Positions 1-5,989 of a DNA stretch of 13,614 nt are shown here, piece after piece. The stretch's first letter is position 1. The number at the start of each line of letters is the position of its first letter. The stretch lies in NCBI GenBank assembly GCA_934444895.1, contig CAKSDA010000037.1, positions 1-13,614 of the forward strand. Direction: 5' to 3'. Below the pieces are notes generated by a model. It searched no databases. It saw only the letters and a program-made list of their open reading frames with translations, and had not been told where the DNA came from. Both the position numbers and the translations under genes were made by a program. The stretch comes from an uncultured Eubacteriales bacterium (GTDB taxonomy: Bacteria; Bacillota; Clostridia; Oscillospirales; Acutalibacteraceae).

Positions 1-1
1 T

Positions 2-77
2 TCCTCCTTAGCTCAGTCGGTAGAGCGCGCGGCTGTTAACCGCGTTGTCGTTGGTTCGAGTCCAACAGGGGGAGCCA
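2..77 (+). tRNA. tRNA-Asn (anticodon GTT)
   Basis: The full cloverleaf can be folded by eye. The acceptor stem is 2-8 with 67-73, with one T-G wobble. The D stem is GCTC/GAGC (11-14, 23-26). The anticodon stem is 28-32 with 40-44, enclosing a seven-base loop with anticodon GTT at 35-37. The T stem is GTTGG/CCAAC (50-54, 62-66) around TTCGAGT. The discriminator is G74 and the CCA end is encoded at 75-77. GTT reads AAC and AAU, so the tRNA inserts asparagine. A perfect terminator follows three bases later, so this is the last gene of its transcript; anything upstream lies outside the window. Confidence 0.97.
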
Positions 78-79
78 CG

Positions 80-112
80 AAAAAAGCAATTGCTTTTTGC
101 AATTGCTTTTTT
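80..112 (+). terminator. Intrinsic terminator of tRNA-Asn, symmetrical
   Basis: Six A's, then GCAATTGC (86-93), a TTTTT loop (94-98), GCAATTGC (99-106) and six T's (107-112). The A and T tracts extend the stem to 14 pairs. The near-perfect symmetry would let it stop transcription from either side. Confidence 0.9.
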
Positions 113-115
113 CAG

Positions 116-290
116 TTATATTCGCCTTACGGCGAGTGATATTGCCTTCGGCAGTGATATCCGACTTCGTCGAGTGATATTCGCTTCGCGAGTGTAAGGG
201 CGAATATAATATCACTGTGCCAACGGCACAATATCACTTTTACTGCAGACAAAAATATCACTCTGAGGGGAACTCGGAATATCACTATTT
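116..290 (+). repeat. Multi-hairpin GTGATAT / ATATCAC heptamer array
   Basis: Three GTGATAT heptamers (136-142, 154-160, 174-180) are separated by, and flanked with, four tiny perfect hairpins: 122-135 (TCGCC/GGCGA), 143-153 (TGCC/GGCA), 162-172 (CGAC/GTCG) and 181-191 (TCGC/GCGA). Four copies of the reverse complement ATATCAC follow at 209-215, 231-237, 255-261 and 279-285, with a TGTGCC/GGCACA hairpin between the first two. In addition 116-130 is complementary to 195-209 apart from one extra G. Two folds are therefore possible: one enclosing the left half, one pairing left heptamers with right heptamers as a ladder of stems with side hairpins. No coding potential is seen. From memory it resembles short interspersed repeats of gut Clostridia, but no search was possible. 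Confidence 0.75.
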
Positions 291-439
291 CTTTATATGA
301 AGTGGGCTTGAGCTCATGAAAGAATAATATTATTTATATTCTATTTTCACTTTATCCTACATTTATTAAGATCTTATGAGAGTAATAAGCGGCAACAGTA
401 AAAATAAAAAGTATAAAAATGCATATTAATGGTGGACAG
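291..439. other. Non-coding spacer
   Basis: AT-rich DNA between the heptamer array and MITE copy 1. No reading frame with a ribosome binding site, RNA gene or convincing promoter is visible. Confidence 0.5.
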
Positions 440-718
440 TTAGGCAAACAGGGATAAGACGAACCTGCCCAAAACAGCGATCTTTAGGCATTTTTAGGCT
501 TGTCGTCTTTGCAAGGCGTCAGCCTTGCGGCATCCTCCGCACCCAAAACTGCCTTAAATTTCATCCGTTTTGGGTCGAAGATTTTTTAAACTGATATATT
601 TTTTACAGGGCGAGGCAAAAACACAGGTAATCCTAGCGGATTACCGAGTATTTTAACAAATGCCATGTGAAAAATTAGCGTTTAAAAAACAGATTCGGAT
701 TTATCACTGTTTGCCTAA
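440..718 (+). mobile_element. MITE-like element, copy 1 (279 bp)
   Basis: The left end starts TTAGGCAAACAGGGATAA. The right end read on the other strand starts TTAGGCAAACAGTGATAA: an 18-base terminal inverted repeat with one mismatch. Almost the same sequence recurs at 9053-9332, and an inverted partial copy lies at 13540-13614, so the boundaries are set by comparison as well as by the termini. The interior carries no long reading frame but is rich in hairpins: AAGACGA 456-462 with TCGTCTT 503-509; GCAAGGC 511-517 with GCCTTGC 522-528; ACCCAAAAC 541-549 with GTTTTGGGT 567-575; GGTAATCC 626-633 with GGATTACC 638-645. It looks like a non-autonomous transposable element moved by a transposase encoded elsewhere. 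TA sits at the same place at both ends, so a TA target duplication is possible, but no longer duplication is seen. Confidence 0.85.
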
Positions 719-794
719 TAGAATTAAAGATATAATAGGCTAAAAGATGTGATCAGAACTAAAAAACATTTTTACATAGAGGGAGTACAGGAAA

Positions 795-1520
795 GTGTTA
801 GGGCTCGGAACGATAATCAACAGTGCCAGCATAGTGATCGGCGGAATTTTGGGACTTTTTGCCGGAAGGCTGTTTAAAACAGAACAGCAGGAATCACTGA
901 GTAAAACATGCGGAATAAGCGTGATTTTTATAGCAATATCAGGAGCAATGGAGGGAATGCTCAAAATAAGCGGCTCCAAAATTATTAGCGGAAAAGCAAT
1001 GCTTGTTGTACTGTGCATTGCGCTTGGAACTATTATCGGCGAACTTATTGGGATAGAAAAAGACTTTGAGCGTTTCGGAGAGTGGCTTAAAAGGAAGACC
1101 GGGAACAGTGGTGACACAAGCTTTGTAAATGCTTTTGTAACGGCATCTCTTACCGTTTCGGTAGGAGCCATGGCTATTGTCGGAGCAATACAAGATGGTC
1201 TGCTTGGAGATTATTCAACGCTTGCGGTCAAATCCGTTTTGGACTGTATAATTATTGCCGTAATGACTTCTTCAATGGGTAAAGGAGCTGTTTTTTCAGC
1301 AATTCCGGTTTTTGCTTTTGAGGGATGTATCACGCTGCTTGCGAAGCTTGTTTCACCTATAATGACGCAGACGGCGGTTGCCTATTTATCGCTAATAGGC
1401 TCGGTTTTGATTTTTTGTATCGGTGTGAACCTTGTGTGGGGTAAGAAACTGAATGTCGCAAATATGCTCCCGGCAGTGTTTCTGGCAATTGCAGCGGCAT
1501 ATCTGCCGTGGAGTTTTTAA
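795..1520 (+). CDS. DUF554 family integral membrane protein (YdfK/YqgA-like)
   Basis: This 241-residue protein is almost entirely hydrophobic and matches the DUF554 family by its N-terminal pattern (GLGTIINSASIVIGGILGL), the GTIIGELIGIEK stretch near residues 77-90 and the VGAMAIVGAIQDGL stretch near 122-135. Hydrophobic segments lie near residues 4-24, 42-57, 68-87, 110-135, 145-185, 193-214 and 220-238, so it should sit in the cytoplasmic membrane. Its substrate or role is not established for the family. The start is GTG at 795; GGGAG at 781-785 gives a nine-base spacer. A TATAAT at 731-736 could be a -10 box, but its -35 would fall inside the MITE right end and is poor. A GNAT gene follows after 12 bases, so the two are probably co-transcribed. 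Confidence 0.88.
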   Translation: MLGLGTIINSASIVIGGILGLFAGRLFKTEQQESLSKTCGISVIFIAISGAMEGMLKISGSKIISGKAMLVVLCIALGTIIGELIGIEKDFERFGEWLKRKTGNSGDTSFVNAFVTASLTVSVGAMAIVGAIQDGLLGDYSTLAVKSVLDCIIIAVMTSSMGKGAVFSAIPVFAFEGCITLLAKLVSPIMTQTAVAYLSLIGSVLIFCIGVNLVWGKKLNVANMLPAVFLAIAAAYLPWSF

Positions 1521-1532
1521 GGTGGTAACAAG

Positions 1533-2030
1533 ATGAGTGATTATATAATAAGACCAATCACGCCTGCAGATGATTTAAAAATAGCAAAGATTATACGGGA
1601 TAACTTAGAGCGTTTTAATCTCGATATTCCCGGTACGGCATATTTTGATAGGGAACTTGATACACTTAGCAAATACTATAGTGATATGCCGGATAAAAGA
1701 AAATATTTTATTGTGGCAGATAATAATGGTGCGGTTATCGGTGGTGTAGGTGTTGCAGAGTTTGAAGGACTTGATAACTGCGCAGAAATACAAAAGTTAT
1801 ATCTTTCAAATGCGGCGAAGGGGAAGGGTCTTGGTAAAAAACTTATGCTCACAGCCGAAGAATTTGCGATAAGCACCGGGTACAGCCGGTTGTATCTGGA
1901 AACTCATTCTAAGCTTGAAGCTGCAATCGGGCTTTATGAAAAGCTTGGTTTTCATTTAATAGATAAACCTGAAACCACACTTCATAGCACAATGGATCGG
2001 TTTTATCTTAAAGAATTAAAGTCCGACTGA
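1533..2030 (+). CDS. GNAT family N-acetyltransferase
   Basis: A 165-residue single-domain acetyltransferase of the GNAT fold, expected to transfer an acetyl group from acetyl-CoA to an amine; the substrate cannot be read from sequence. The acetyl-CoA pyrophosphate loop is visible as KLYLSNAAKGKGLGKKL (residues 88-104), where the usual R/Q-x-x-G-x-G/A motif reads K96-G-K-G-L-G. Motif B follows as LETHSKLEAAIGLYEKLGF (122-140), with the tyrosine typical of the catalytic helix at 135. Length is normal for the family. ATG 1533 is preceded by AGGTGG, which overlaps the stop of the DUF554 gene, so translation is probably coupled. A small-molecule or peptide substrate is more likely than the ribosomal-protein (RimI) role, but this is a guess. 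Confidence 0.9.
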   Translation: MSDYIIRPITPADDLKIAKIIRDNLERFNLDIPGTAYFDRELDTLSKYYSDMPDKRKYFIVADNNGAVIGGVGVAEFEGLDNCAEIQKLYLSNAAKGKGLGKKLMLTAEEFAISTGYSRLYLETHSKLEAAIGLYEKLGFHLIDKPETTLHSTMDRFYLKELKSD

Positions 2031-2675
2031 CCGATAAATTTAGGGTTGTACAGATAAATTATCAGAAAATAAATATAATGGTTAAAAATTGCTGTTTTTA
2101 ACAGGTTCAGATTATCCCTGCGAACCCGTAAAGTGTTCGACGATGAAAAGCTTAGAGCTTTGTGATTAAAAATTATGACTTTCTGTTGAAAAACAAAATT
2201 TTATGTGCTACAATATGACCAAATAAACGATTATCGCTGTCTTTATAAGATATGTAGGTTCGATTTTCCGATTTTGAAACCACAGGGTGCATAAATATAA
2301 AAAGACTACGCAAGCGTATGTCGGACATCAAAGTTATTTCTTTTATTGAAAACGACGCAGCGGCGCTTTTACAATGGCTTAATGTGAGTATCAAGGTATA
2401 ATATAATACTACCATGAAAAATGCATACGCACCCTGCCGGAAGAAACAAACCTATAACAAAGGGACGAAGTAAAACCAACGAAAGTTATGGTACTTGGGA
2501 TGATTTCAACAATATCTTATACGGAGCAAGTAGGGCATTTTATTCGCAGGCTATGACTATATTGGTTTATGGCTCATGTATGGGTTATAATAATAAACAG
2601 AGGCTGCCTATGGCAGCTTTTCAAAAACATTGTGGTTAGCGACCGCTAACCGACATCAAATATAGGATTTAAAAC
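2031..2675. other. Decayed or non-coding stretch with two hairpins
   Basis: About 645 bases without a supportable intact gene. Short frames exist (for example a 27-codon frame beginning at the ATG near 2319), but none has a ribosome binding site or a recognisable family. Tandem TATAAT-like boxes at 2397-2407 lack a -35. A GCTGCC-TAT-GGCAGC hairpin with TTTT (2603-2621) and a perfect GGTTAGC-GACC-GCTAACC hairpin (2634-2651) precede a transporter remnant. The appearance is of genes lost by deletion. Confidence 0.5.
2603..2621 (+). terminator. Terminator-like hairpin
   Basis: GCTGCC (2603-2608), TAT loop, GGCAGC (2612-2617), then TTTT. The stem is only six pairs and the T tract is short, so activity is uncertain. 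Confidence 0.4.
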
Positions 2676-2792
2676 ATGTGTTTTAAGGAGCTGATTCCTG
2701 GAATGTCGCAGGGAAAACATTCAAATGTCGCAACGGTGTTTTTTGCAGCCGGATTCAGCTTAATGATGATGCTGGATGTTGTACTGGGATAA
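2676..2792 (+). pseudogene. C-terminal remnant of a ZIP family metal transporter
   Basis: The frame reads MCFKELIPGMSQGKHSNVAT, then VFFAAGFSLMMMLDVVLG and a stop at 2790-2792. This is the end of a ZIP-type divalent metal transporter: the ELIP motif that follows a metal-binding helix, a short loop, and a last membrane helix ending LMMxLDVxLG. An in-frame stop at 2670-2672 closes it upstream, and no earlier ZIP sequence is found in the preceding 600 bases. Only about 38 of the expected 230 or more residues remain, so it cannot be functional as a transporter. The ATG at 2676 has no ribosome binding site. The ketopantoate-reductase-like gene starts 24 bases further on. Confidence 0.75.
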
Positions 2793-2816
2793 ATAAAAAA
2801 GGGGGGTGGACAATAA

Positions 2817-3743
2817 TTGAAAATATTGGTATACGGTGCAGGTGTACTGGGCTGTAATCTTGCAAGAAATATGTTTCGCGCGGGTAAGGATTTAACACTG
2901 CTTGCTCGCGGAAAATGGGCAGAAGAAATAGAAAAAAACGGACTGAGAATTAAGGATAAATTTTCTCCCCGTATGTCGGTCAGCCGCGTTCCTACAGTTA
3001 CTGAACTTGCGCCGAATGATGTTTACGATGTGATCTTTGTTGCTGTGCGGTATACCCAGATTGAGTCCGTTATTGATGCTTTGCGTGCAAATAAAACAAA
3101 AAATATTGTTTTTGTCGGAAATAATGTGCATGCTTTGAAAACGGCAGCGCTCTTGCCCTGTAAAAATGTGATGTTTGCCTTCACCAGTGCAGCAGGGCAC
3201 AGAGAAAGCGACCGCGTGTCTTCAGTGGATCTTTGCAAAATTACCGTTGGACAGTTGAAAAATGCGGCTTCAAACGAAAAACTGATCGGACAGATTTTTT
3301 CCGGAACAAAGTATAAAGTCACCTATGAACCGAATATGGGAGATTATCTCCTTTGTCATGCTGCATTTGTGGTTCCGGCTACATTTGCCTGCTACAAAAC
3401 AGACGGCAATCTCAAAAAACTCAAAGGGAACACCGAATATCTTAATCGGCTGATCGACGCTAATATTGAGGGCTACCGTGCCATTAAAAATGCCGGGCAT
3501 GAAATTTTGCCGAAAGGCGATAAGGATTTTGAGAGCGCCGGGTATCGTAAAACCTGCCTTAGATTTTATAGGCTTATGTGTGCAACCGTCCTTGGAAAAA
3601 TCTGCATTTCCGATCATGCTATGAACGCGGTCGATGAAATGAGCACGCTGAACCGGGATCTTAAAGATTTTTTTGATGAAAATAACGCGGAGTATCCGGT
3701 ATGGAAAGAACTTGAAAAAGAGTGCGAGAAATACTTAAAATGA
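2817..3743 (+). CDS. Ketopantoate reductase (ApbA/PanE) family protein, catalytic Lys missing
   Basis: A 308-residue protein with the ApbA/PanE two-domain plan. The N-terminal Rossmann domain opens with MKILVYGAGVLGCNLARN, the GxGxxG NADP loop being residues 7-12, and the VIFVAVRYTQ segment (72-81) is typical. The C-terminal helical domain spans about 175-306. In true 2-dehydropantoate 2-reductases a Lys lies in a helix resembling KLxxNAxxNPLTAL; here the equivalent helix reads GDYLLCHAAFVVPATFA (175-191), with no Lys. The acidic position survives near DEMSTLN (273-279). It is probably an NAD(P)-binding protein or reductase with another substrate, so no panE symbol is given. The start is TTG at 2817, set by GGGGGGTGG at 2801-2809 and by the Rossmann motif needing the very N-terminus. 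An alpha/beta hydrolase follows after 137 bases. Confidence 0.85.
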   Translation: MKILVYGAGVLGCNLARNMFRAGKDLTLLARGKWAEEIEKNGLRIKDKFSPRMSVSRVPTVTELAPNDVYDVIFVAVRYTQIESVIDALRANKTKNIVFVGNNVHALKTAALLPCKNVMFAFTSAAGHRESDRVSSVDLCKITVGQLKNAASNEKLIGQIFSGTKYKVTYEPNMGDYLLCHAAFVVPATFACYKTDGNLKKLKGNTEYLNRLIDANIEGYRAIKNAGHEILPKGDKDFESAGYRKTCLRFYRLMCATVLGKICISDHAMNAVDEMSTLNRDLKDFFDENNAEYPVWKELEKECEKYLK

Positions 3744-3880
3744 AAAATCAGATTTTGGAAATAGCTTTGAAGAGCGCGGGGTATGAAGCATTGCTTATAA
3801 TTGTATGAGATACCGGCATTCAAAAGGGCGCTGTTGGGGGTTATAATTATCTAAATTAACTGAATTCGAGGTGAATAACA

Positions 3881-4648
3881 ATGCTGTTTGAAACTTTGGG
3901 CGATAAGAAAAATTCTGCCGTGCTGTTTTTCCATGCCATGGGCGTAACGGGCAAGAGCAGCGAACCGGTGGCACGGTATTTGCAGGATAAGTATTTTTGC
4001 ATTATGCCTACCTCCACTGTGTATTGTGCGGGACAGAGATACCGCAGCAAAGCGGATGAGGTGCAGCAAGTGGAAAAATTTCTGTATGAGCAGGGTGTAA
4101 AAAATCTTGCAATGGTCATTGCGTCATCTATCGGTGCAGATCTTGCTATGGCATTTCTTTCACAAACAAAACTGCCGGTTGCCAATGCCTTTTTCGACGG
4201 CGGACAGTTTGCTCAAATTAAAAAAACAATGCGCCGGATTATGGCGCCGTTTCTGTATTTTGCCATCAAGAGCCTCTACTGGTCAAAGGGAAAGACGCTT
4301 AAAAAAATAATGTGGTGTGACGATGATGAAATTAAACCCTATTTTATCGCTGCAGGAAAGGCATTAAAATACGGAAATATGCGCCGCCAGCTTTCAGATA
4401 GTTTGGAGGATAAACCCTTTACAACCCTGCCTGAAAGGCTGCAGGAGAGAATATATTTTGAATTTGGAAGCATTGAGGATCACATAAAATACAGAGATGC
4501 GGTTATGAAGGCTTATCCGAAGGGTAAATTTCCTGTGTTTAAGAACTGCAACCACATGCAGTACCAAATTCAAAATCCGCAGGGTTTTGCACAAATGCTG
4601 CAGTCAATTATTGAGAAAAATGTTTTACCGGACAAAAAAGCATACTAA
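3881..4648 (+). CDS. Alpha/beta hydrolase fold protein
   Basis: A 255-residue soluble protein with the order of motifs of an alpha/beta hydrolase. Strand 3 with an oxyanion-type turn is AVLFFHAMGVTGKS (13-26). The nucleophile elbow is VIASSIGADLA (79-89), with Ser83 in an A-x-S-x-G version of G-x-S-x-G. A late strand reads RIYFEFGSIEDHI (190-202) with a candidate acid at 199-200, and the catalytic His is probably His225 in NCNHMQYQ. A cap region rich in basic residues lies at about 110-175. The substrate is unknown; esterase, lipase or thioesterase-like activity is possible. There is no signal peptide, so it is cytoplasmic. ATG 3881 has GAGGTG about eight bases upstream. It may share a transcript with the upstream reductase-like gene. 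Confidence 0.8.
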   Translation: MLFETLGDKKNSAVLFFHAMGVTGKSSEPVARYLQDKYFCIMPTSTVYCAGQRYRSKADEVQQVEKFLYEQGVKNLAMVIASSIGADLAMAFLSQTKLPVANAFFDGGQFAQIKKTMRRIMAPFLYFAIKSLYWSKGKTLKKIMWCDDDEIKPYFIAAGKALKYGNMRRQLSDSLEDKPFTTLPERLQERIYFEFGSIEDHIKYRDAVMKAYPKGKFPVFKNCNHMQYQIQNPQGFAQMLQSIIEKNVLPDKKAY

Positions 4649-4777
4649 ATTATTTTTTAAAAGAGTATCATAGCCATTGGCTTTATTGCCTTCCTCTTAT
4701 AATATGACAGTATTAATTAGTATGTATAGAGCCATTTATGTGGATTAAAATAATCGGCATTTTTATACTGTTGGTTA

Positions 4778-4817
4778 AAAAATTCACACCTGATTTTTTA
4801 AACGGGTGTGAATTTTT
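4778..4817 (+). terminator. Intrinsic terminator downstream of the hydrolase
   Basis: AAAAATTCACACC (4778-4790) pairs with GGTGTGAATTTTT (4805-4817) over 13 bases, with a 14-base loop; the T tract lies in the stem. The next promoter starts 29 bases later, so this separates two transcription units. Confidence 0.7.
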
Positions 4818-4845
4818 GATTTTATCTGTATTTAAATAAAGCATC

Positions 4846-4874
4846 TTGACAACCTACCGTTCGGTAGTTATAAT
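4846..4874 (+). promoter_or_regulatory. Consensus sigma-A promoter with a TetR-style operator in the spacer
   Basis: TTGACA at 4846-4851 and TATAAT at 4869-4874 are both perfect, with a 17-base spacer. The spacer holds the palindrome CTACCG-TT-CGGTAG (4854-4867), the form of many TetR-family operators. A protein bound there would cover the RNA polymerase site. Transcription would begin near 4881 and run into the membrane-anchored XRE gene. No TetR-family gene exists in the window. Confidence 0.85.
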
Positions 4875-5018
4875 ATTAATGCTATATAGAGCGATTTTGC
4901 ACACAGGATAATGGTAACCTGGTATGAACCTGCTTTTAGACTCTTGTCAGCTTGGAAGAATCGCAATGTTAATTTGCATTGCTTGCTTTAGTGAGGGAAT
5001 ACTTTGTATAATTGCGTT

Positions 5019-5026
5019 AAAGGAGG
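5019..5026 (+). promoter_or_regulatory. Ribosome binding site deciding the XRE start at 5035
   Basis: AAAGGAGG lies eight bases before ATG 5035. An in-frame ATG at 4924 would add 37 residues with no ribosome binding site and no family likeness, so the later start is preferred. Confidence 0.85.
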
Positions 5027-5034
5027 TTTTTATA

Positions 5035-5544
5035 ATGTTAAATGAAAACATCAAAGCAATCAGAAAATCAAAGGGCCTCTCGCAGGAGGAACTCGCAATT
5101 AAATTAAATGTGGTAAGACAAACGGTCTCTAAATGGGAGCAGGGTCTCTCTGTACCGGATGCCAATATGCTTATTTCAATATCGGAAGTGTTTGAAACAC
5201 CTGTAAGTACATTGCTTGGAGAAACCGTTACAGAAACGAGGGCAGATGATTTAAAAGTAATTTCAGAGAAACTGGAAGTAATAAATCTGCAACTTGCACA
5301 GCGCAAGGCAATGTGGCGTAAGGTGTTCCATTGGATTTTCATATCCCTTTGCGTGGCTATATTGGCTTCTTTTGCGGTTCTTAAAGTATTAAACAGCCCG
5401 TATTTGGATTGGGATTACAGTAAACCTGAAACTGCGGTTGCCGGAACGGCTTTCCATGCGTTTGAGTGGCTTTACATTAGAACAGCACCGATTTTATTGA
5501 TAGGTTTTGTTACAGGAGCCTTCTTAACGCGTAAAAAAGGTTAG
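5035..5544 (+). CDS. XRE family HTH regulator with C-terminal membrane anchor
   Basis: A 169-residue protein. Residues 5-61 form a Cro/CI-type helix-turn-helix (NIKAIRKSKGLSQEELAIKL, then VSKWEQG and a terminal STLLGE), closely following the XRE consensus. Residues 68-92 look helical. Two hydrophobic segments follow, about 98-118 and 150-164, ending in RKKG. The DNA-binding domain would thus be tethered to the inner face of the membrane, a design common in Clostridia where the trigger is unknown. It is transcribed from the perfect promoter at 4846-4874, so the TetR-style palindrome there may control it; a second candidate -10 (TATAAT 5007-5012) has only a weak -35. It converges with the small XRE gene at 5640-5885. 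Confidence 0.9.
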   Translation: MLNENIKAIRKSKGLSQEELAIKLNVVRQTVSKWEQGLSVPDANMLISISEVFETPVSTLLGETVTETRADDLKVISEKLEVINLQLAQRKAMWRKVFHWIFISLCVAILASFAVLKVLNSPYLDWDYSKPETAVAGTAFHAFEWLYIRTAPILLIGFVTGAFLTRKKG

Positions 5545-5556
5545 GCTATTGATAGT

Positions 5557-5632
5557 CGAACACCTTACGGTTTCGCTTGTTGCCTTTTAGATTGTGGCAG
5601 GCTCGTGTCCCGTAACACTATACGGTTGTTCG
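5557..5632. other. Multi-branched inverted-repeat structure between convergent genes
   Basis: CGAACA (5557-5562) pairs with TGTTCG (5627-5632). Inside lie ACC-TTAC-GGT (5562-5571), TGCC with GGCA (5581-5584 with 5596-5599) and CCGTA with TACGG (5610-5614 with 5621-5625). There is no T tract, so it is not an ordinary terminator. The TTAC-loop hairpin resembles the first one in the array at 116-290. Confidence 0.45.
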
Positions 5633-5639
5633 TTGTTAC

Positions 5640-5885
5640 TCAATAATTACTCAATAACTCTTCAAAGGATTTGTCTAAAGCCTTTGTTAATGCAACAATT
5701 TCAATATCTGTTACAAAGCGCTGTCCCGACTCAATTCGCTGTACAGCGTTTTTATCTACATCAAGACCCACAAGTTGTAATCTGTCGGCAAGCTCTCTTT
5801 GGGATATTTTAAGTTCTTTGCGAAAGTTTGCGACATTTTTTCCGCAAATATTATTTTTATTATCAATAGTTTTATTAATAAACAT
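5640..5885 (-). CDS. Small XRE family HTH regulator
   Basis: An 81-residue protein that is essentially one Cro/CI-type DNA-binding domain: VANFRKELKISQRELADRLQ (residues 18-37), recognition region DVDKNAVQRIESGQRFVTDI (42-61), and a closing helix ALTKALDKSFEELL. The DxDKNxxQRIExGxRFVTDIE pattern marks a known group of short Firmicutes regulators. The start is placed at 5885 because GAAGGG on the minus strand (5893-5898) lies seven bases upstream; an in-frame ATG at 5909 would add eight residues but has no ribosome binding site and falls inside the operator-like palindrome at 5904-5922. The gene is divergent from the TM2 gene, and the palindromes at 5904-5922 and 5956-5974 suggest that it represses both itself and its neighbour. 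Confidence 0.9.
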   Translation of the reverse strand: MFINKTIDNKNNICGKNVANFRKELKISQRELADRLQLVGLDVDKNAVQRIESGQRFVTDIEIVALTKALDKSFEELLSNY

Positions 5886-5903
5886 ACAATTTCCCTTCAA
5901 TTT

Positions 5904-5922
5904 TGACATTTAGTACTTGTCA
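5904..5922. promoter_or_regulatory. Operator-like palindrome O1
   Basis: TGACATTTAGTACTTGTCA: five-base outer arms TGACA/TGTCA with nine bases between. It matches O2 (5956-5974) at 15 of 19 positions, overlaps the -35 box of the TM2 promoter and lies just downstream of the minus-strand promoter. Confidence 0.7.
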
Positions 5923-5945
5923 TTTCTTGAATTATATGCTATAAT
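5917..5945 (+). promoter_or_regulatory. Promoter of the zinc-ribbon/TM2 gene
   Basis: -35 TTGTCA (5917-5922), 17-base spacer, -10 TATAAT (5940-5945) with an extended TGC just before it (5937-5939). Expected start near 5952, right before O2. On the minus strand a TATAAT (5931-5936) gives a candidate -10 for the divergent XRE gene, with a poor -35. Confidence 0.8.
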
Positions 5946-5955
5946 TAACAAAACA

Positions 5956-5974
5956 TGACATTCAGTGAATGTCA
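5956..5974. promoter_or_regulatory. Operator-like palindrome O2
   Basis: TGACATTCAGTGAATGTCA: eight-base perfect arms (5956-5963, 5967-5974) around AGT. It lies between the TM2 start of transcription and its ribosome binding site, centred 52 bases from O1, about five helical turns, so proteins on both sites would face the same way. Confidence 0.75.
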
Positions 5975-5989
5975 AAAGGAGGGAATTAT

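Noticed and set aside
136..285. CRISPR array made of the GTGATAT and ATATCAC repeats
   Set aside because: Repeats are only seven bases, the intervening units are themselves palindromic, and no cas gene is present.
740..1171. Long minus-strand frame opposite the DUF554 gene
   Set aside because: Shadow of the real coding strand; Ser/Pro/Ile-rich composition and no start signal.
2421..2639. A 72-codon frame in the decayed stretch
   Set aside because: No ribosome binding site, no recognised family, and its end runs through a hairpin with TTTT.
4983..5012. Second promoter for the membrane-anchored XRE gene
   Set aside because: The TATAAT at 5007-5012 is perfect but the best -35 (TTGCTT) is poor with an 18-base spacer, and it would leave a leader of only about 15 bases.
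4924..5034. N-terminal extension of 37 residues on the membrane-anchored XRE gene
   Set aside because: No ribosome binding site at ATG 4924 and no likeness to the family; AAAGGAGG precedes ATG 5035.
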